Positions 20,092 through 33,220 are shown, counted from the stretch's first letter. The stretch is 64,000 bases of DNA from Erpobdella octoculata (GCA_963978895.1 OZ022241.1:40663030-40727029), one strand, 5' to 3'. The notes: a model not told the origin generated them from the sequence alone. Numbers and translations: made by a program.

Positions 20092-21729
20092 CTATCTGTT
20101 TATAATCTTGTTTTCAATTAGCGATTTCAATTCTGCGTGTTTTTGATAGATGTCTTCCACCTTTCGCAAGTCGATTGCATTTTCTTTGATGACTCTCAAA
20201 AGCTGATCGACATGAGGGATAATACTCCCTGTAATTTCATAATACTTGTTGTAAGCTTCTATCAGGTGGTCGACCAGTATTTCTTTGTAGCAAATAGAAA
20301 ATCTCTTCGACAGAACTACAGGTATCCAATTCAGGTTCAGCAGAAGTTTACGCCAGATGAAATTCGACAAAGGGTAACACAAAAGCCAGTTGAGTCGATG
20401 ATCGTTATATTTAGTCATGTAAATGATTATTTTCAAAAAACCGGTAACGTTTTTTTCCAAAATTCCGAGTGACGCCAAACGGCAAAATGTCTTGATGCTC
20501 TTGTTGATCATGAAGAAATCATCTCCGTAATAGTAAAGTCCGTTGCGCAGGTAATCGAGTATGATGGATTGCTTGTTCTTCATAATCAAATGATTGCTTC
20601 CAGCTTCGGCCAACTGGCGCAGTCGTTTCAGACTGAAATAGTACAGCTCTTGCTTAGCGAGGCTGTATTTCAACGAGGCTAGGAGTCCATCGCAGTTGGC
20701 ATAAGTTCCGACAGATGCAGAATTCAAGATCGAAGACAGTTGTACAACATCAGCATAAGGGAAGCACAGTCCCAAATATTGGAATCGCCTTGCGTGAGAC
20801 CACGTAACTGGAGTTTGGCAAATCGTCTGGGAATTACTCAAGTCGAGATGTACTAAACGAGGTAAATTATCGATCAGTTCATATATCAGTGGTGGTTGTG
20901 AATTCACAATCGATGAGCAGCATTCATTATCGCTTAAATCAAGATGCTCCAATTTTGAAAGACCTGATATCGTATTAATCAAACTTGCTAAAGAGCCGTT
21001 TGCCATTTCTAACAAATATAGTTTTTCAAGATTAATAAATGTTTTCAATCGATTGTACAAACGAGCAGTAAGCACACAGCGGGATATGCCCAGAACTTTG
21101 AGTTGAGTTTCACGAAAGCGTAGACGCATTAAATCAATCAAGTCACTTTTGTTTTCCAAATTTCCAAATTCGTGATCAAATTTTCTATAAATACATCTTA
21201 TAAAAAGTTTTTTTAAATTCACAGCCGACCAAACGCATGCCATGTCTGAATTCTCTCGATAATGAATCCCATGTTCATAACAGTCTATATCCAAATTGAT
21301 CTCTACTAAGTTGTTATACGGAAAAGGGGTCCGGCAAAAAAACTCAAATAAATTTTTTGGCAAATTTTTAACTTCGTCTAAACACTGGAAGGACAACAGC
21401 AGTCTTTCACAATTACAATACTTTGAGATTATTTGTTCGAGTTTACAATCTTTGCTTTCTGAACAATATCTTTTGCTTTCTGAAAAATATCTTTTGAGTA
21501 TTAAGTCACAATTGATGTTCATTTTAAGCAAACAGGGTACAAGATGCCCCTGGGGAATTTCACCGTAACATTGACTCCTTGATATCATCGCTTGAAACAA
21601 ATATTCCGGTAGGCTTGTGCCTTCCTTTAATACAACATCGGGTAACATCGTTTCATTGAAAAATGTTTCTGCAAAGTTGAATAAAACGAAATCAACGCAG
21701 GAAAGTTTCAGTGATGATGGTTGGTTCAT
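20092..21729 (-). CDS. ZYG11/ZER1-like CRL2 substrate receptor, intronless
   Basis: One uninterrupted frame of 545 codons, ATG at 21729 and stop at 20092. The N-terminus (LSCVDFVLFNFAETFF, then LPEYLFQAMI) has the position expected for the elongin-binding region of ZYG11-type proteins. Around residues 205-305 are leucine-rich repeats (LKVLGISRC, LEKLYLLEM, LEHLDLSDN, LVHLDLSNS). From about 335 a helical region (LLASLKYSLAKQELYYFSLKRLRQLAEA) corresponds to the start of the armadillo-like part. Family members act as substrate receptors of cullin-2 ubiquitin ligases and read N-terminal glycine degrons. This protein is short: vertebrate members exceed 700 residues, so much of the C-terminal armadillo region that binds the degron seems missing. 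Absence of introns suggests a retrocopy or lineage-specific expansion, yet the frame is intact. Assignment rests on motif order recalled from the family, not on an alignment. Confidence 0.6.
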   Translation of the reverse strand: MNQPSSLKLSCVDFVLFNFAETFFNETMLPDVVLKEGTSLPEYLFQAMISRSQCYGEIPQGHLVPCLLKMNINCDLILKRYFSESKRYCSESKDCKLEQIISKYCNCERLLLSFQCLDEVKNLPKNLFEFFCRTPFPYNNLVEINLDIDCYEHGIHYRENSDMACVWSAVNLKKLFIRCIYRKFDHEFGNLENKSDLIDLMRLRFRETQLKVLGISRCVLTARLYNRLKTFINLEKLYLLEMANGSLASLINTISGLSKLEHLDLSDNECCSSIVNSQPPLIYELIDNLPRLVHLDLSNSQTICQTPVTWSHARRFQYLGLCFPYADVVQLSSILNSASVGTYANCDGLLASLKYSLAKQELYYFSLKRLRQLAEAGSNHLIMKNKQSIILDYLRNGLYYYGDDFFMINKSIKTFCRLASLGILEKNVTGFLKIIIYMTKYNDHRLNWLLCYPLSNFIWRKLLLNLNWIPVVLSKRFSICYKEILVDHLIEAYNKYYEITGSIIPHVDQLLRVIKENAIDLRKVEDIYQKHAELKSLIENKIINR

Positions 21730-22429
<700 letters not shown>

Positions 22430-22545
22430 CTGTGAATTACTGAATTAAAATGTCCATTCTTATTGTTAGTTCTTCGTCTTCTGAATTTCTTAACATTGAA
22501 AAGATAGCTTGTAAACTACTAAATGCTAAATGGGCAAGTATTTAA

Positions 22546-22618
22546 CCCATTAACGGTTACGGTTGCGAAAACGAAACGTCATTTTTAGTATTTTCGTATG
22601 ATAGTGACCATTAATGGG
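22546..22618. mobile_element. 73-bp piggyBac-like MITE flanked by TTAA
   Basis: TTAA (22542-22545), then CCCATTAACGGT; at the other end ACCATTAATGGG, then TTAA (22619-22622). The inverted termini start with CCC next to a duplicated TTAA, the hallmark of piggyBac-family insertion. At 73 bases it would be a minimal non-autonomous copy. Confidence 0.6.
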
Positions 22619-22622
22619 TTAA

Positions 22623-23382
22623 CAAAGCCTGTCTTAGAAAAAAATATAGCCCCTAAATATGTATAAAAAAACCAAATATATATACATTGCTGAATGTAAG
22701 GGGGGTTTATGGGGTTAGAATCATCCCATAGTTATTCAAAAATACATTTTAAGGCTTGGAATTATATTAATTAACTGGTTTCACTGATGATAAAAATACA
22801 GAAAAGTGGTGTAAAGTTATTTTTTTAATATGTCGTTATATGATGTAGGCTTTCACTATTACTGTTTGCATAGAAATTATTTGAAGTTTTTCATATAAAT
22901 ATAAAACAAAAAAACTTTTGTACGAAATTGTTCCTCAGAGAACTGATTAAATGGTTCAACTCTTTTCGTATTTGTATAGATGTTTCACACTAATAGTGAA
23001 TTCTATTTTGGATTACATGGCTGAAAAACAGTTGATTCAACAATTTGCAAAAAAAATGTTTCATGTTCAATATGGTTTAAAAATTATTAAATAACTTAGG
23101 CTACAAAAAATCAATCTTCCCAAAAACAATCTTGGGTGCTTTACTAGCTAGACTTCCATCAACAACCAGGTTTATGTAAAATTTTATAAACTTTTTGTAC
23201 ATATTGATTTCATTATGATACACTTCTTAATGATAATTATGATTATATAATATTATTTCATTAACAGTAAAAAAAATCTTTCAGTCGCGAACACACTCAA
23301 TTCAAAACAAGGGTCATTACGCAATAAAAAAAAACAAAACAAAATCGATAATGAACTGCCACAAATTAGGGCAAAAATCCAT
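22623..23382. other. Intergenic DNA
   Basis: AT-rich with no coding signal; its right end is 3' UTR of the minus-strand receptor gene. Confidence 0.5.
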
Positions 23383-23828
23383 TTAGACACAATCAACTTC
23401 TTTTTTACAGCCGCACCAGGCGGATGAGTCAAAGGAGGACATCAAAGGACTTTGGCGATAGAGGACAGCGAATGAAGGGCGGTTGTCAGAGCAAGGATGA
23501 TAAAGACATCTTTTGGCACTCAAAACGCTGTCGTTCTCCGACTGGCCAACGCTGGAGATGTTCTCCAGCTCCTGTCTGCAAATTGAATTTTAAAAAAATC
23601 TTAACAGCATTTAGTTTGCTTTAATTTAAAAAATAATTTTATAGCGTTTTATAATAAATTTCTAGCATTGCATGTTAGTCCATGTTTTTTTATATTATTT
23701 TTATTCACTTTTTTTCCTTTCTCTTTTTGTTTTCTTTATTTTTCTTTTTATTTCAAAATACAACTAATAAAAAAGTAACTAAACTACTATACACAAAATG
23801 TTCTTTGTGAAGGGTTAGAAAAATAGAG

Positions 23829-23875
<47 letters not shown>

Positions 23876-26800
23876 GAGAAAGAGTGAGAAGGTGGGAGAC
23901 AGTAGATAATAAAAGCTAATAATTACGTGAGAGGTCACAGTTCATAGGTCACTGCCACGGCTACTTAATTTAACCTCTTTTAATTAAATAAAAGCTTCGA
24001 AATTTTAAATTTCTTAGAGAAAAACGCGCTGCCTAATTCCGCGATCCGATTTTGCAAGATATATACGAGTAGAAGGACGATTAAAGTACATAATCATTAT
24101 TTGTTATCAACATTATGAATTGCTTTTAAATGCACTAAATTTTAAAAATGTAATTCCTATTAAATAGTTTATATTTAACGTTTTAAAGATCTAATAAATG
24201 CATTTTTTGTGCGTGAAAATTTACCTTTTGCAAAATAGTACGATTTTGCAAGATATATACGAGTAGAAGGAAAAATAAAGTACATAATCATTATTTGTTA
24301 TCAACATTATGAATTGCTTTTAAATGTACTAAATTTCAAACATTTTTAATTTTTATTAAATAGTTTATATTTAACGTTTTAAATATCTAATAAATGTATT
24401 TTTTGTGCGTGAAAATTTACCTTTTGCAAAATAGTACGTAAGTTAGAAGCGCACCAACTGACAACAGGAAGCCGATGAATATACTTACCAGGAGCCCAGC
24501 TGCCAAATGAAATGTGTAATTAATAATTAATAATTAAAAAGTTTTTTAGGTTATTTTTTTTAATAATTATTCATTTAATTTTTTAAGTCATTTATTTAAT
24601 AATAATTAATAATTTAAAAGTTTTTTTAGGCTGTTTATTTATTATATTAAATTGTCATGATAATTACATGAAACATTGAAAAAAAGAAATTGTAATTAAT
24701 AATTAGTAATTGTAAATTTTTTAGGTTATTTATTTTAATAATAATTAATCATTTTAATTTTTTAGGCTATTTATTTATTAATAATTAATAATTTAAAAGT
24801 TTTTCAGGCTGTTTATTTATTATATTAAATTGTCATGATAATTACATGAAACATTGAAAAGAAAATGGCCAATTTGAAAATTGTTTCATAGCGCTCTATA
24901 ATAAATTTCTAACTTGGCTATACGGCGTAGTTAAATGAAAAATTAAAAAAAAATTTGAAAAACATTTATTCTAACCTATTGCTGAAGCGACCTTCATCGC
25001 CTGAACCTTGTCTTTTCCTTTCACGGGTTCTGCCGGCACTTTGACGGACTTCTCCAGACTGGATTTCATTTCAATACTACTGGACTTGGCTGTGATCCGT
25101 GAATTTAATTATTTGGAAAATAAAAAAAAATGAAAACAATATTTCAATGTTTAAATGATAAAACATAAAAACTTGAAAATTAAATATAAAAACCAATGTA
25201 AGTGATGGAAATGAAAAAAGACATAATAAAAAGCTCAGTTCAGTAAATAAAACAATTATCAACTTTAAGTTGACAGTATTGAATAGTCGCGCTTTCTGCA
25301 CAGAATTTTATTCAGTTTAAAATTTAATGAAATCAAAATTTACAACCTTTGCAGCCTAGGACGCTGGCGTTCCACATATAATTGTGACATTTGACCTGCA
25401 TGCTGTCAACGCCTGTTAGACTGGACTGGTTTGCAACGACGTAACCACGGCGACAGTTGACGTTAGCGTAGAAGTGTTGGCCGACGAAATGGTACCATAC
25501 GTCAGCACCTTGGAGGTTTTCAAGCAGTGGACAGCCCGGTCCGGTAGCTGTCGAAGAATCAGTTAAAAAAAATCTATATAGAACGCTTTACAAAGCTTGA
25601 ACGTGCTGCCACAGATAAATACAGCCGTTTAACAAAACTTACCTCTGAAGTGGAGAAAGAACCCTCTCTGTGCCAGTCCCGCCGAGCCGGTAACGAGTCT
25701 GACGTAGACCTGGGAGGAAGGGGCGTGGATCTGCTGGTATCCTACTGCCCCGCACTCGCAGAAAATCTCGACTGATCCGGCAGGATTGAAATGTCCGGCG
25801 TCTGCGGAGATTGTCAGTTTCTCGACGCAGCCTGATGATCTGCAACAAGAAGGGAATGAGCCAAAAATTGATATTCTAATTCAGTTTTATTGAAAACGTT
25901 AAATGATTTAATTTTTATTATATGTTTATTATTTATTTATAATAATTTTTATTTATTATATGTTTATAATTTATTTATTATATGTTTATAATTTATTTAT
26001 TATATGTTTAAAATTTATTTATTATATGTTTAAAATTTATTTATTATATGTTTATAATTTATTTATTATATGTTTATAATTTATTTATAATAATGTTTAT
26101 TTAATATATGTTTATAATTTATTTATAATAATTTTTATTTATTATAAGTTTTATACTTTTGTACAGACCTTCTTATGTCTAACTCGAGGTCGTACAGCTT
26201 AAGCACAACCGTTTGATCTCTCTGTACTCGGAGAGTCCACAGACAGTCCAGATTGCTCTGGTACTTGTCGGGATAGTTGGGACTGGCCAGATATCCGTGA
26301 TCGTAGATTGTAGAAGATTTATAGGAAAATCTCTGTAATATCTAAAAAATAATGTTGACGCTTCTGTTAAAGATCTAGTGATCAAAACATGAATAAAATA
26401 CCATGTAAGTATATAGCATGAAAAGTGGGTCTAGATGAAACAAAATTAAATTATTAAAATAAAGCTGGTTTAGAGTTGTTCGGAAGCCTGTGTAGGAACT
26501 ACTATACAACAATTAGAAGCAGTGGTTTATGGTATGTTCCTCCTCACCCCCTCACGGATGCTGGTAACGTCGGTAAAATTCACACCGCAACATCGACAAA
26601 TTTGATTCTACTCTAAATCAGTAATAATTTTTTTAGTTTTCAATGTTTTCATGATAACCGATGATATGCTACTGTATTTGCATCATTTATAGCAATTGTT
26701 TTTTTTCGGAAGTGACCGAGCCTCTTTCTCTGTTGTTACGGGGGGAAATCTCAAAAATTCAAACGTGCATGAGATTGAAGTGTTCTGTGATCGAAGACTT

Positions 26801-27796
26801 CTTCAACGACTGACGATCCATTTATGAGATTCTCTTCTCGTATTGCCTGCTGTTGACTGAGGCATTGGCCTTGAACTTCGACGTCTGTTAATAAAGTCGG
26901 AAGAAATATTAATAACTTCTTTAAATATTGAATGTGAATATAAATGAAAGTCTAAAATTTAAGTCTGCCTTGCTTTTGCAAGCCAGTCTACCGAGCCTAG
27001 AGAAAGGAGGAGGGGAAAGTTAAAAAAAGATCAAAGTACATACTTAGGTGCTTCTTACATAAAACCATTTTTCAGTCTTAAAACACATGGTGTAAAGGAC
27101 TATAAACTATTATAACATAAAAGAGTCATGCATTAAAATTATGTAAGTTTTAAATTAAATAAAATTATGTAAGTTTAAATTAAATAAATTATGTAAATTT
27201 AAATTAAATAAAATATGTAAGTTTAAAATAAATAAAAAATGTAAATTTAAATTAATAAAAAAATGTAAGTTTAAATTAAATAAATTATGTAAATTTAAAT
27301 AAAATAAAATATGTAAGTTTAAAATAAATAAATTATGTAAATTTAAATAAAATAAAATATGTAAGTTTAAATTAAATGAATTATGTAAATTTAAATTAAA
27401 TAAAATATGAATATGTAAGTTCAAATTAAATAAATTATGTAAATTTAAATTAAATAAAACAAGAATAACTTATGAGTATCTCACAGGAGATGCAAGCATA
27501 TTCCACCACCAGGAACTCTTCACCTTCACAAGGATCGCCCAACTTGGCTGAGACGACCGGCAGAAAGCAGCGCCTCCTCCCAGCGCACTCTCGATTGAGA
27601 GTGAAGCGAACGTCCGTGTCGCAGCGACCGGAGCGGACGACGCCGCAGACGTCGGCACTCTCCGTGTGGTTGAGTCCGTACCATGCCGAAGTCCAGACGA
27701 TCATCTGACCTTCCGGACAGCCGATGTCCAGGACTCGGGAGTGACATGCGATGGCCATTACAAGTTTTTCCATATTGCTTCCAGGTAATAGAGAGA
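23383..27796 (-). CDS. Gal_Lectin-CUB-sushi single-pass membrane receptor (5' end not found)
   Basis: Exons in transcript order: 27485-27796 (Gal_Lectin/SUEL domain, from IACHSRVLDIGCPEG to LGDPCEGEEFLVVEYAC), 26799-26884 (linker; donor GTCTTC weak), 26169-26332 (first half of a CUB domain, GYLASPNYPDKYQSN), 25643-25839 (second half of CUB, VYVRLVTGSAGLAQRGFF), 25347-25547 (sushi/CCP-like, CRRGYVVANQSS to MWNASVLGCK), 24976-25089 (Lys/Pro-rich juxtamembrane stretch), 24421-24499 (transmembrane helix, LLVSIFIGFLLSVGALLTYV), 23383-23575 (63-residue cytoplasmic tail, ends KKEVDCV). All phases agree (1, 0, 2, 1, 1, 1, 2). Gal_Lectin domains bind rhamnose or galactose, CUB and CCP mediate extracellular contacts, so a cell-surface recognition or adhesion receptor is likely. 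A signal-peptide exon should lie upstream, beyond the ATT repeat. The tail has two CxxC-like groups but no kinase. Confidence 0.7.
23826..23885. repeat. (GA)n microsatellite
   Basis: GA/GAAA units, within the last intron of the receptor gene. Confidence 0.85.
24047..24434. repeat. 194-bp tandem duplication carrying a copy of the TM-exon 3' end
   Basis: Units 24047-24240 and 24241-24434 are highly similar, starting CGATTTTGCAAGATATATACG. The right unit ends in the last bases of the transmembrane exon and its donor; the left unit therefore carries a second copy of those exon bases and of the donor sequence AAAAG|GTAAATTTT. Confidence 0.85.
25907..26155. repeat. AT-rich minisatellite in CUB intron
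   Basis: Units of about 22 bases built on TTATTATATGTTTATAATTTA repeat about ten times within the intron that splits the CUB domain. Confidence 0.8.
27130..27465. repeat. AT-rich minisatellite, alternating units
   Basis: Units of about 22 bases such as ATGTAAGTTTAAATTAAATAA alternate with a variant ATGTAAATTTAAA; about fifteen copies, immediately 3' of the Gal_Lectin exon in the intron. Each unit contains a GTAAGT-like donor sequence on the plus strand only. Confidence 0.8.
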
Positions 27797-27820
27797 CTAA
27801 AAACAAAATAAAAATTCACA

Positions 27821-28115
<295 letters not shown>

Positions 28116-30594
28116 TTAAGTAAATAACTAAAACAGTTTAAAATAGATGTTTTCTTGAGCAATATCGGTCAGTAATAATAATCATTTTAATTGGAAATCA
28201 GAACAAAAACAATTATTTTTAATAACCAGAATATAACAATAAAGTAATTTATATTACTACCACAACGACTGTCAACTACCACTACCACCACCACTACCAC
28301 AAGTACCACTGCCACTACCACCACTGCCACTACCACTACTGCCATAACCACAACTTCCGTCCCAATCATCACCGTCTTCACAAATATTCCAAGAGAGATC
28401 GAGAGCAATCAATTGAAACCTCATCAAGTTTAATAACTTTTACGCTTTTCTGCTCCCAACTGACATCATCAACATGTCACCTTATTTGGCGTTTCTTCAT
28501 TTTCCCGTCTTTTTCACTATCTCTTTTTCTTTCTCACTATCTCTCTTTCACTTTTTTTTCCTACTTCTCGTTTCCACCATGTTTTTCTCTTTTTTTCTCT
28601 CTTCTTGTTTTTCATATACTTTTTTGATATCTCCCCAGAATGAGATTGACAAAAACAGGAGATAGTTTGCATATTAATTATCAGCTCATTAATTATTCAC
28701 GAGCTTATAAAAATACAAATCTAATCTAAAATCTAACGAAGAAAAGAAAGTTTAAAAATTTGTTGTTAAGGCCCAAACTGTACTAAAATCTGTTTTTTAA
28801 AATGAATTTTAGGTCAACATGACTAACTCTGATTCCCTAACCCATGAAACAACATTTATTTGGATTAATCATCAACTGCCTTCTTTCTACCCACTGCTGA
28901 ATTCTATGGTTTTTAACTTTTGTCTCTAATGTGCCAGATTTTCATAAACAGCTTTGCACATACATCAAATGTCATTATTTTAGATTACAAAAACTACATT
29001 ATTTTGCCAAAGACCGTTCAACACCAGAAGTAAATCTAAAAGATTCTTCCTTTTACTTGACTTAAAATATTTTCTCGATCAACAAATTGCTAATCCATTC
29101 AAACAAACTGGAATGATCACTTTATTTTTCCAGCTTGGTAGGACATTGTCAGACGTTTTTCCAATCCGGTTTTATTTTCTTGTATTTCCATTCCGAAGTC
29201 CACATTCCACATATGGAATAACTTTATCCAAGAACTTCAGCAGCTGTAGTTTTGTAGAGCATGAAAAAGATGAAGAAAACATTATATGAGAAAAAACATC
29301 GTTATGTGATGAATATTTCTGAATTTAATCTTCAGCAAGCGATTGGCATCGAATTGAGGCTAAAACTAATTATCTGTTATTTTCAGCAGCTTTTGCTTTA
29401 AATTTTGTTCTTTATGTAAACCCAACTATTGCAGCTAATCTTTTCAGTCAGTCGCAGCCACCCCTGAAGAATGGTCAAATAGTAATTAATTTGAAGAAAA
29501 AAAACAATCTGGATCTTTCTCAGTATAATGAATACAAAATAATGTTATTCATGAAATTATTCAAATGAATGAATAAAACACAAACAAATATTTTTACGGC
29601 GGCAATTATCTCAGCCATCGTTTTTTTTACTAATTAATAATTGTTTTACATAGTATAAAAATAGCAATTAATTATTATACGATAATTATCTTTTTTTCCC
29701 CGTATTTTTGTTTTTTATCCATTTTTTGATCCATTTTTATCCATTTTTTTATCCTCATCCCATTCTTAGTATTTATATTTGTTCTTATTCCCTTCCTTGT
29801 ACCCGGCAGCTGATTGGATGAGATGTCGCTTTCTGATTTTAGCATAAATCGCCATGAGAAAAAACACACGCAGAGCAGGAAATTGGTGAAATTAATGAAA
29901 AGCCCATGAAGATTATTATTATTATTATTATTATTGATTTAAAGCATGGGAAACCTGAACCAATTAAAAACGTTTTAAAAAACGCCGCATCGCTTTCATT
30001 TCTTTCAGTCGAATTGGTCTTTCTCGTCGTAATAAAAATTTTGTGATTGAAAAGTTCAGAGGTGCGGTCCCTATTTTTTCCAGGATGTCCCACCCATGCG
30101 CCGTCAAAAATTCTGACATCCTCTCAGACCTTCACCCTCTCCGCAGCAAAAAAAAAAGCACAATATAAAACACAGTAGAAACAATGGCTCCACCTACTTG
30201 CTACCAGGAGATAACGCTGCAGAACTTGGCTCCTTTTAACTAGCATTTTTTTAAAGTTTACTTTTCGAGTTGAAAATATAAAAATAGATTTAATTACAGT
30301 TATAACAGTTACTATAATTAGCTGGCTTCTTTATCTTCTTTTTAGTCAGCTGGACCAAGTTGGCCTTCTTTTTCTAATTCTTCTTTTTTTTTTAACTCTA
30401 ATAATAGTTTTTAGTTATCGGCTATTTCAAGGCTACAAACTTCCGATGAAATGATAAAACTAATCAAAATTTTTGTGCAATTGTTTATTTTTTTTGGGTT
30501 TAGGCGGACATAAGTTAAAAAAAAAGTTAAATTAAATGCCGGTGAGCGAAGGATGCCGATGCGGTGGACCTGTGGAAGTGATCGCCTTATAATC
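28116..30594. other. Intergenic or intronic DNA
   Basis: Holds a CCA/CTA trinucleotide tract at 28260-28345 and a T/C-rich stretch at 28490-28625. A minus-strand ATG near 28423 opens a short frame (MRFQLIALDLSWNICED) with a GTGATG donor in the phase needed by the Gal_Lectin exon, but it is a poor signal peptide and I do not adopt it. An (ATT)n tract sits at 29911-29934. No gene supported. Confidence 0.4.
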
Positions 30595-30606
30595 TCTCAT
30601 GAAAGT

Positions 30607-30840
30607 GTATGGTGATGATGATGACGATGCTGATGATGATGATGATGATGATGCTGATGCTGATGCTGATGATGATGATGGTGATGGTGATGGTGATGAT
30701 GCTGATGCTGATGATGTTGACAATGCTGATGCTGATTCTGCTGATACTGATGCTGATGATACTGCTGCTCCTGATTATGCTGCTGATAATGATGACAGTG
30801 GTGGTGAAGATAAAGATGGCAAAAACGATGATGATGAAAA
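30607..30840. repeat. Degenerate (GATGCT)n / (GAT)n repeat
   Basis: Trinucleotide repeat of GAT with interspersed GCT. It gives poly-Asp, poly-Met and poly-His/Ser frames on both strands, none with coding support. Confidence 0.85.
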
Positions 30841-32021
30841 TATTTGTTTACGATGGACCACCAGCCTACGATCGATGAATAGTGATGAACACCCCAGCAC
30901 AACCCAACTGCGGTGACAGTGAAAACCTTCGCAGACGACAATCCTGGCGATAATTTGAAGAAAAAATAAAAACGTAAACGTGACATCTGTAAAACTTTAC
31001 AGCTGTGACAAAAAGTCCACTTTATCACGATCGCATGAACAACTACTGTCGCGCTGCTGCTGCCAGTTACGACAGCTTCGACCTAGTAGTGGCGGCAATT
31101 CTAAAATTACTTCGTTGAATGTTGCCTGTGACGAAGTATTCGGCTGGTCTAATTGCGCTCTCACGCACTCGGGGATGATTGTCGAAAAATTGCTGCTTCG
31201 ACAAGCGCTGAGCCTTGTGGATGCGTAACGCGAAAGTTCGAAACCAGCCGAGCGAGGTGCACGTTGAATTGGACGAAGCCTGTAAACGAGCTTGTTTTTT
31301 AGCTTATCGAAAAAGGAAAAAAAGATTAACTTGAATTTGATACCCAGAGGAGAAAAGTGAGTTGGAACGACTATGCACGAGTTGCACCGAAGCATAAAAT
31401 TCTTAGGTTCCATGTATGTTTTTGGAGTACTGTATCTTTGGCCTTTTTGGAACACGAAAGTCTTAGGGTTCATTTAAAACCAAGTAGTAACTCATTTAAA
31501 ACCAAGTAGTAACTCAATTAAATTTACTAGTAATATAATTTCTCGAACTGCCAGAAAGCTATCAATTTTTCGTCCAGCTTTAGAATTCATATTTATAATT
31601 CGTCAACTCCATTGGAGTATTTCAAGTTTCTCAGTCTTAAAAGCATGCTGGTTATTGGAGAACAACAGTGACGCGGTGGTGGAAATACAGGGAAGGATAA
31701 GTGCATATTTGGAAACTGTCCAGTTTTTTTTATTTTGATCTTGTGGAATGCAGATTTGAAATATTGTTTTGGTCTTTATATAAAAAAAATTCTTGGCGTC
31801 AACTATAACCGGTGACATGAAAATCTGACACGTATAACCAACAGATCACATATCCAGGACAAAAAATCATATTGATTACTATCCTCACGTAGGTATATAA
31901 CAATTGTTACAATACCATCACCTATTAATAAATGTATACACATATAATTGCTTGATGGCTTGCGAAAACGTCCTTGCAAGAATACGAATCTACACCAACT
32001 TTTGCCACATCAGTGACAATT
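30841..32021. other. Intergenic DNA with an unassigned open segment
   Basis: Between about 30997 and 31250 both strands are open and the base composition is richer in G+C than the flanks. The minus frame ends in a Ser/Cys/Asp-containing segment (SCSCDRDKVDFLSQL); the plus frame also looks moderately protein-like. Without splice or homology support I cannot choose, so no gene is called. Confidence 0.35.
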
Positions 32022-32231
32022 TTACTTTGATGATGATGACTGGGTTGTGGCTTTGATCATTAAATCATGAACTCGTTCGATATAGTCTGAGTCAAATGAT
32101 TCGGGTGAAAATCGTTGAATCAACTGGGATGAATAAGATGCATTTTCAAATGATGAACATTCCTTACTGTGTCGTCTATTTCCGAATGCAGTTTTTTTAT
32201 AACTAATTTTTATGAAAGCGTTGCTCATCAT
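32022..32231 (-). CDS. Possible 69-residue small protein or terminal exon
   Basis: ATG at 32231 opens 69 codons to a stop at 32022. The sequence is hydrophilic, with Ser-rich and acidic stretches (CSSFENASYSSQLIQRF, DYIERVHDLMIKATTQ) and a Ser run before the final Lys. There is no signal peptide. The codon mix looks more coding-like than nearby frames, but no splice partner, homology or poly(A) signal confirms it. It may be a small gene or the end of a longer one. Confidence 0.3.
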   Translation of the reverse strand: MMSNAFIKISYKKTAFGNRRHSKECSSFENASYSSQLIQRFSPESFDSDYIERVHDLMIKATTQSSSSK

Positions 32232-33220
32232 TCAGAGCAGATGGAAAGCTTTTGTGTTAGAATAGTTAATTTTATAGACCTCTCTAGACGTTCAAACTGT
32301 TTTTTAGAATTAAAATTCAACAATATTTTATCCCACTCTCAGTATGTCTCACAATAGATATTTATGTACCTATAGAAAAAGCGCACTACACTAAATCAAT
32401 CATTACATAATTAATATAAACACTATTGCTGATTTTATGTATATAACTAAATTATTTTTAGCACAGTAGCTTTGTTAAGGCAAAACAAATGATAATTATT
32501 TGCAAGAAATGGTTGAACGTAATTTTTTGGATTTTCCCGTCATAACCGTTAAATGCCCAGCTTAGCATACACAGCTGCCACTTCCCGGAAACTCCCGGCC
32601 TGTTAGGGCAATTAGCGAGGAAGACAGCCTAGTCGCTTCATCCTTCCTCTTTCTACATACATAAATGAATATACTGACAGAGAAAGATGAAGGACCCGCA
32701 GCTAGCTTGTATAGCCAGCTAGCCTGCTAGCCAGCCCGGCTGCTAAACTTGGAGATCTGATTATAATGATAATCGAGATAGCTTAATAGAATATCAGGCC
32801 AATGATGATGATGATGATGACGATCACGGTGGTAACTACGAAAGATCCTGGTTCTGTAGACATTTAGTTAGTTTATTGCAATACGGTTTCGCTTTGGCTA
32901 GCATCGAGCTGAGTTCTACGTACAGCTTCTGTATTTGAAAACCGTTTTTTTAAACATTTGTTATTGTTGCTCAACAAAGTCTGTATGTTGTTCAGCAAAG
33001 TCTTCATGTTGTAACAACAGACGGTTTACATCCGAAAGATACCAAGTAGTAGCCCAAAGTCATCGCGTGTAAACTTCGTAGACTATTAAGTCGCATCACC
33101 TGAACGATGACGAGGTTCGCAGAAACTATTGACGTTAACACACGTCAGAATAGAAAATAAAAAATAAAAAATTTTAAATTTCATTAGACGTTTGGATAAA
33201 TTTTTAAATTCAATATCGAA
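32232..33220. other. Intergenic DNA before the docking-protein gene
   Basis: Around 32555-32760 is a moderately GC-rich stretch with GCTAGC/CAGCTAG words at 32700-32735 that looks repetitive. A (GAT)n run lies at 32803-32823. The 3' end should hold the promoter and 5' UTR of the following gene. Confidence 0.4.

Noticed and set aside
30597..31028. His-rich minus-strand protein
   Set aside because: Derived from the GAT/GCT repeat.
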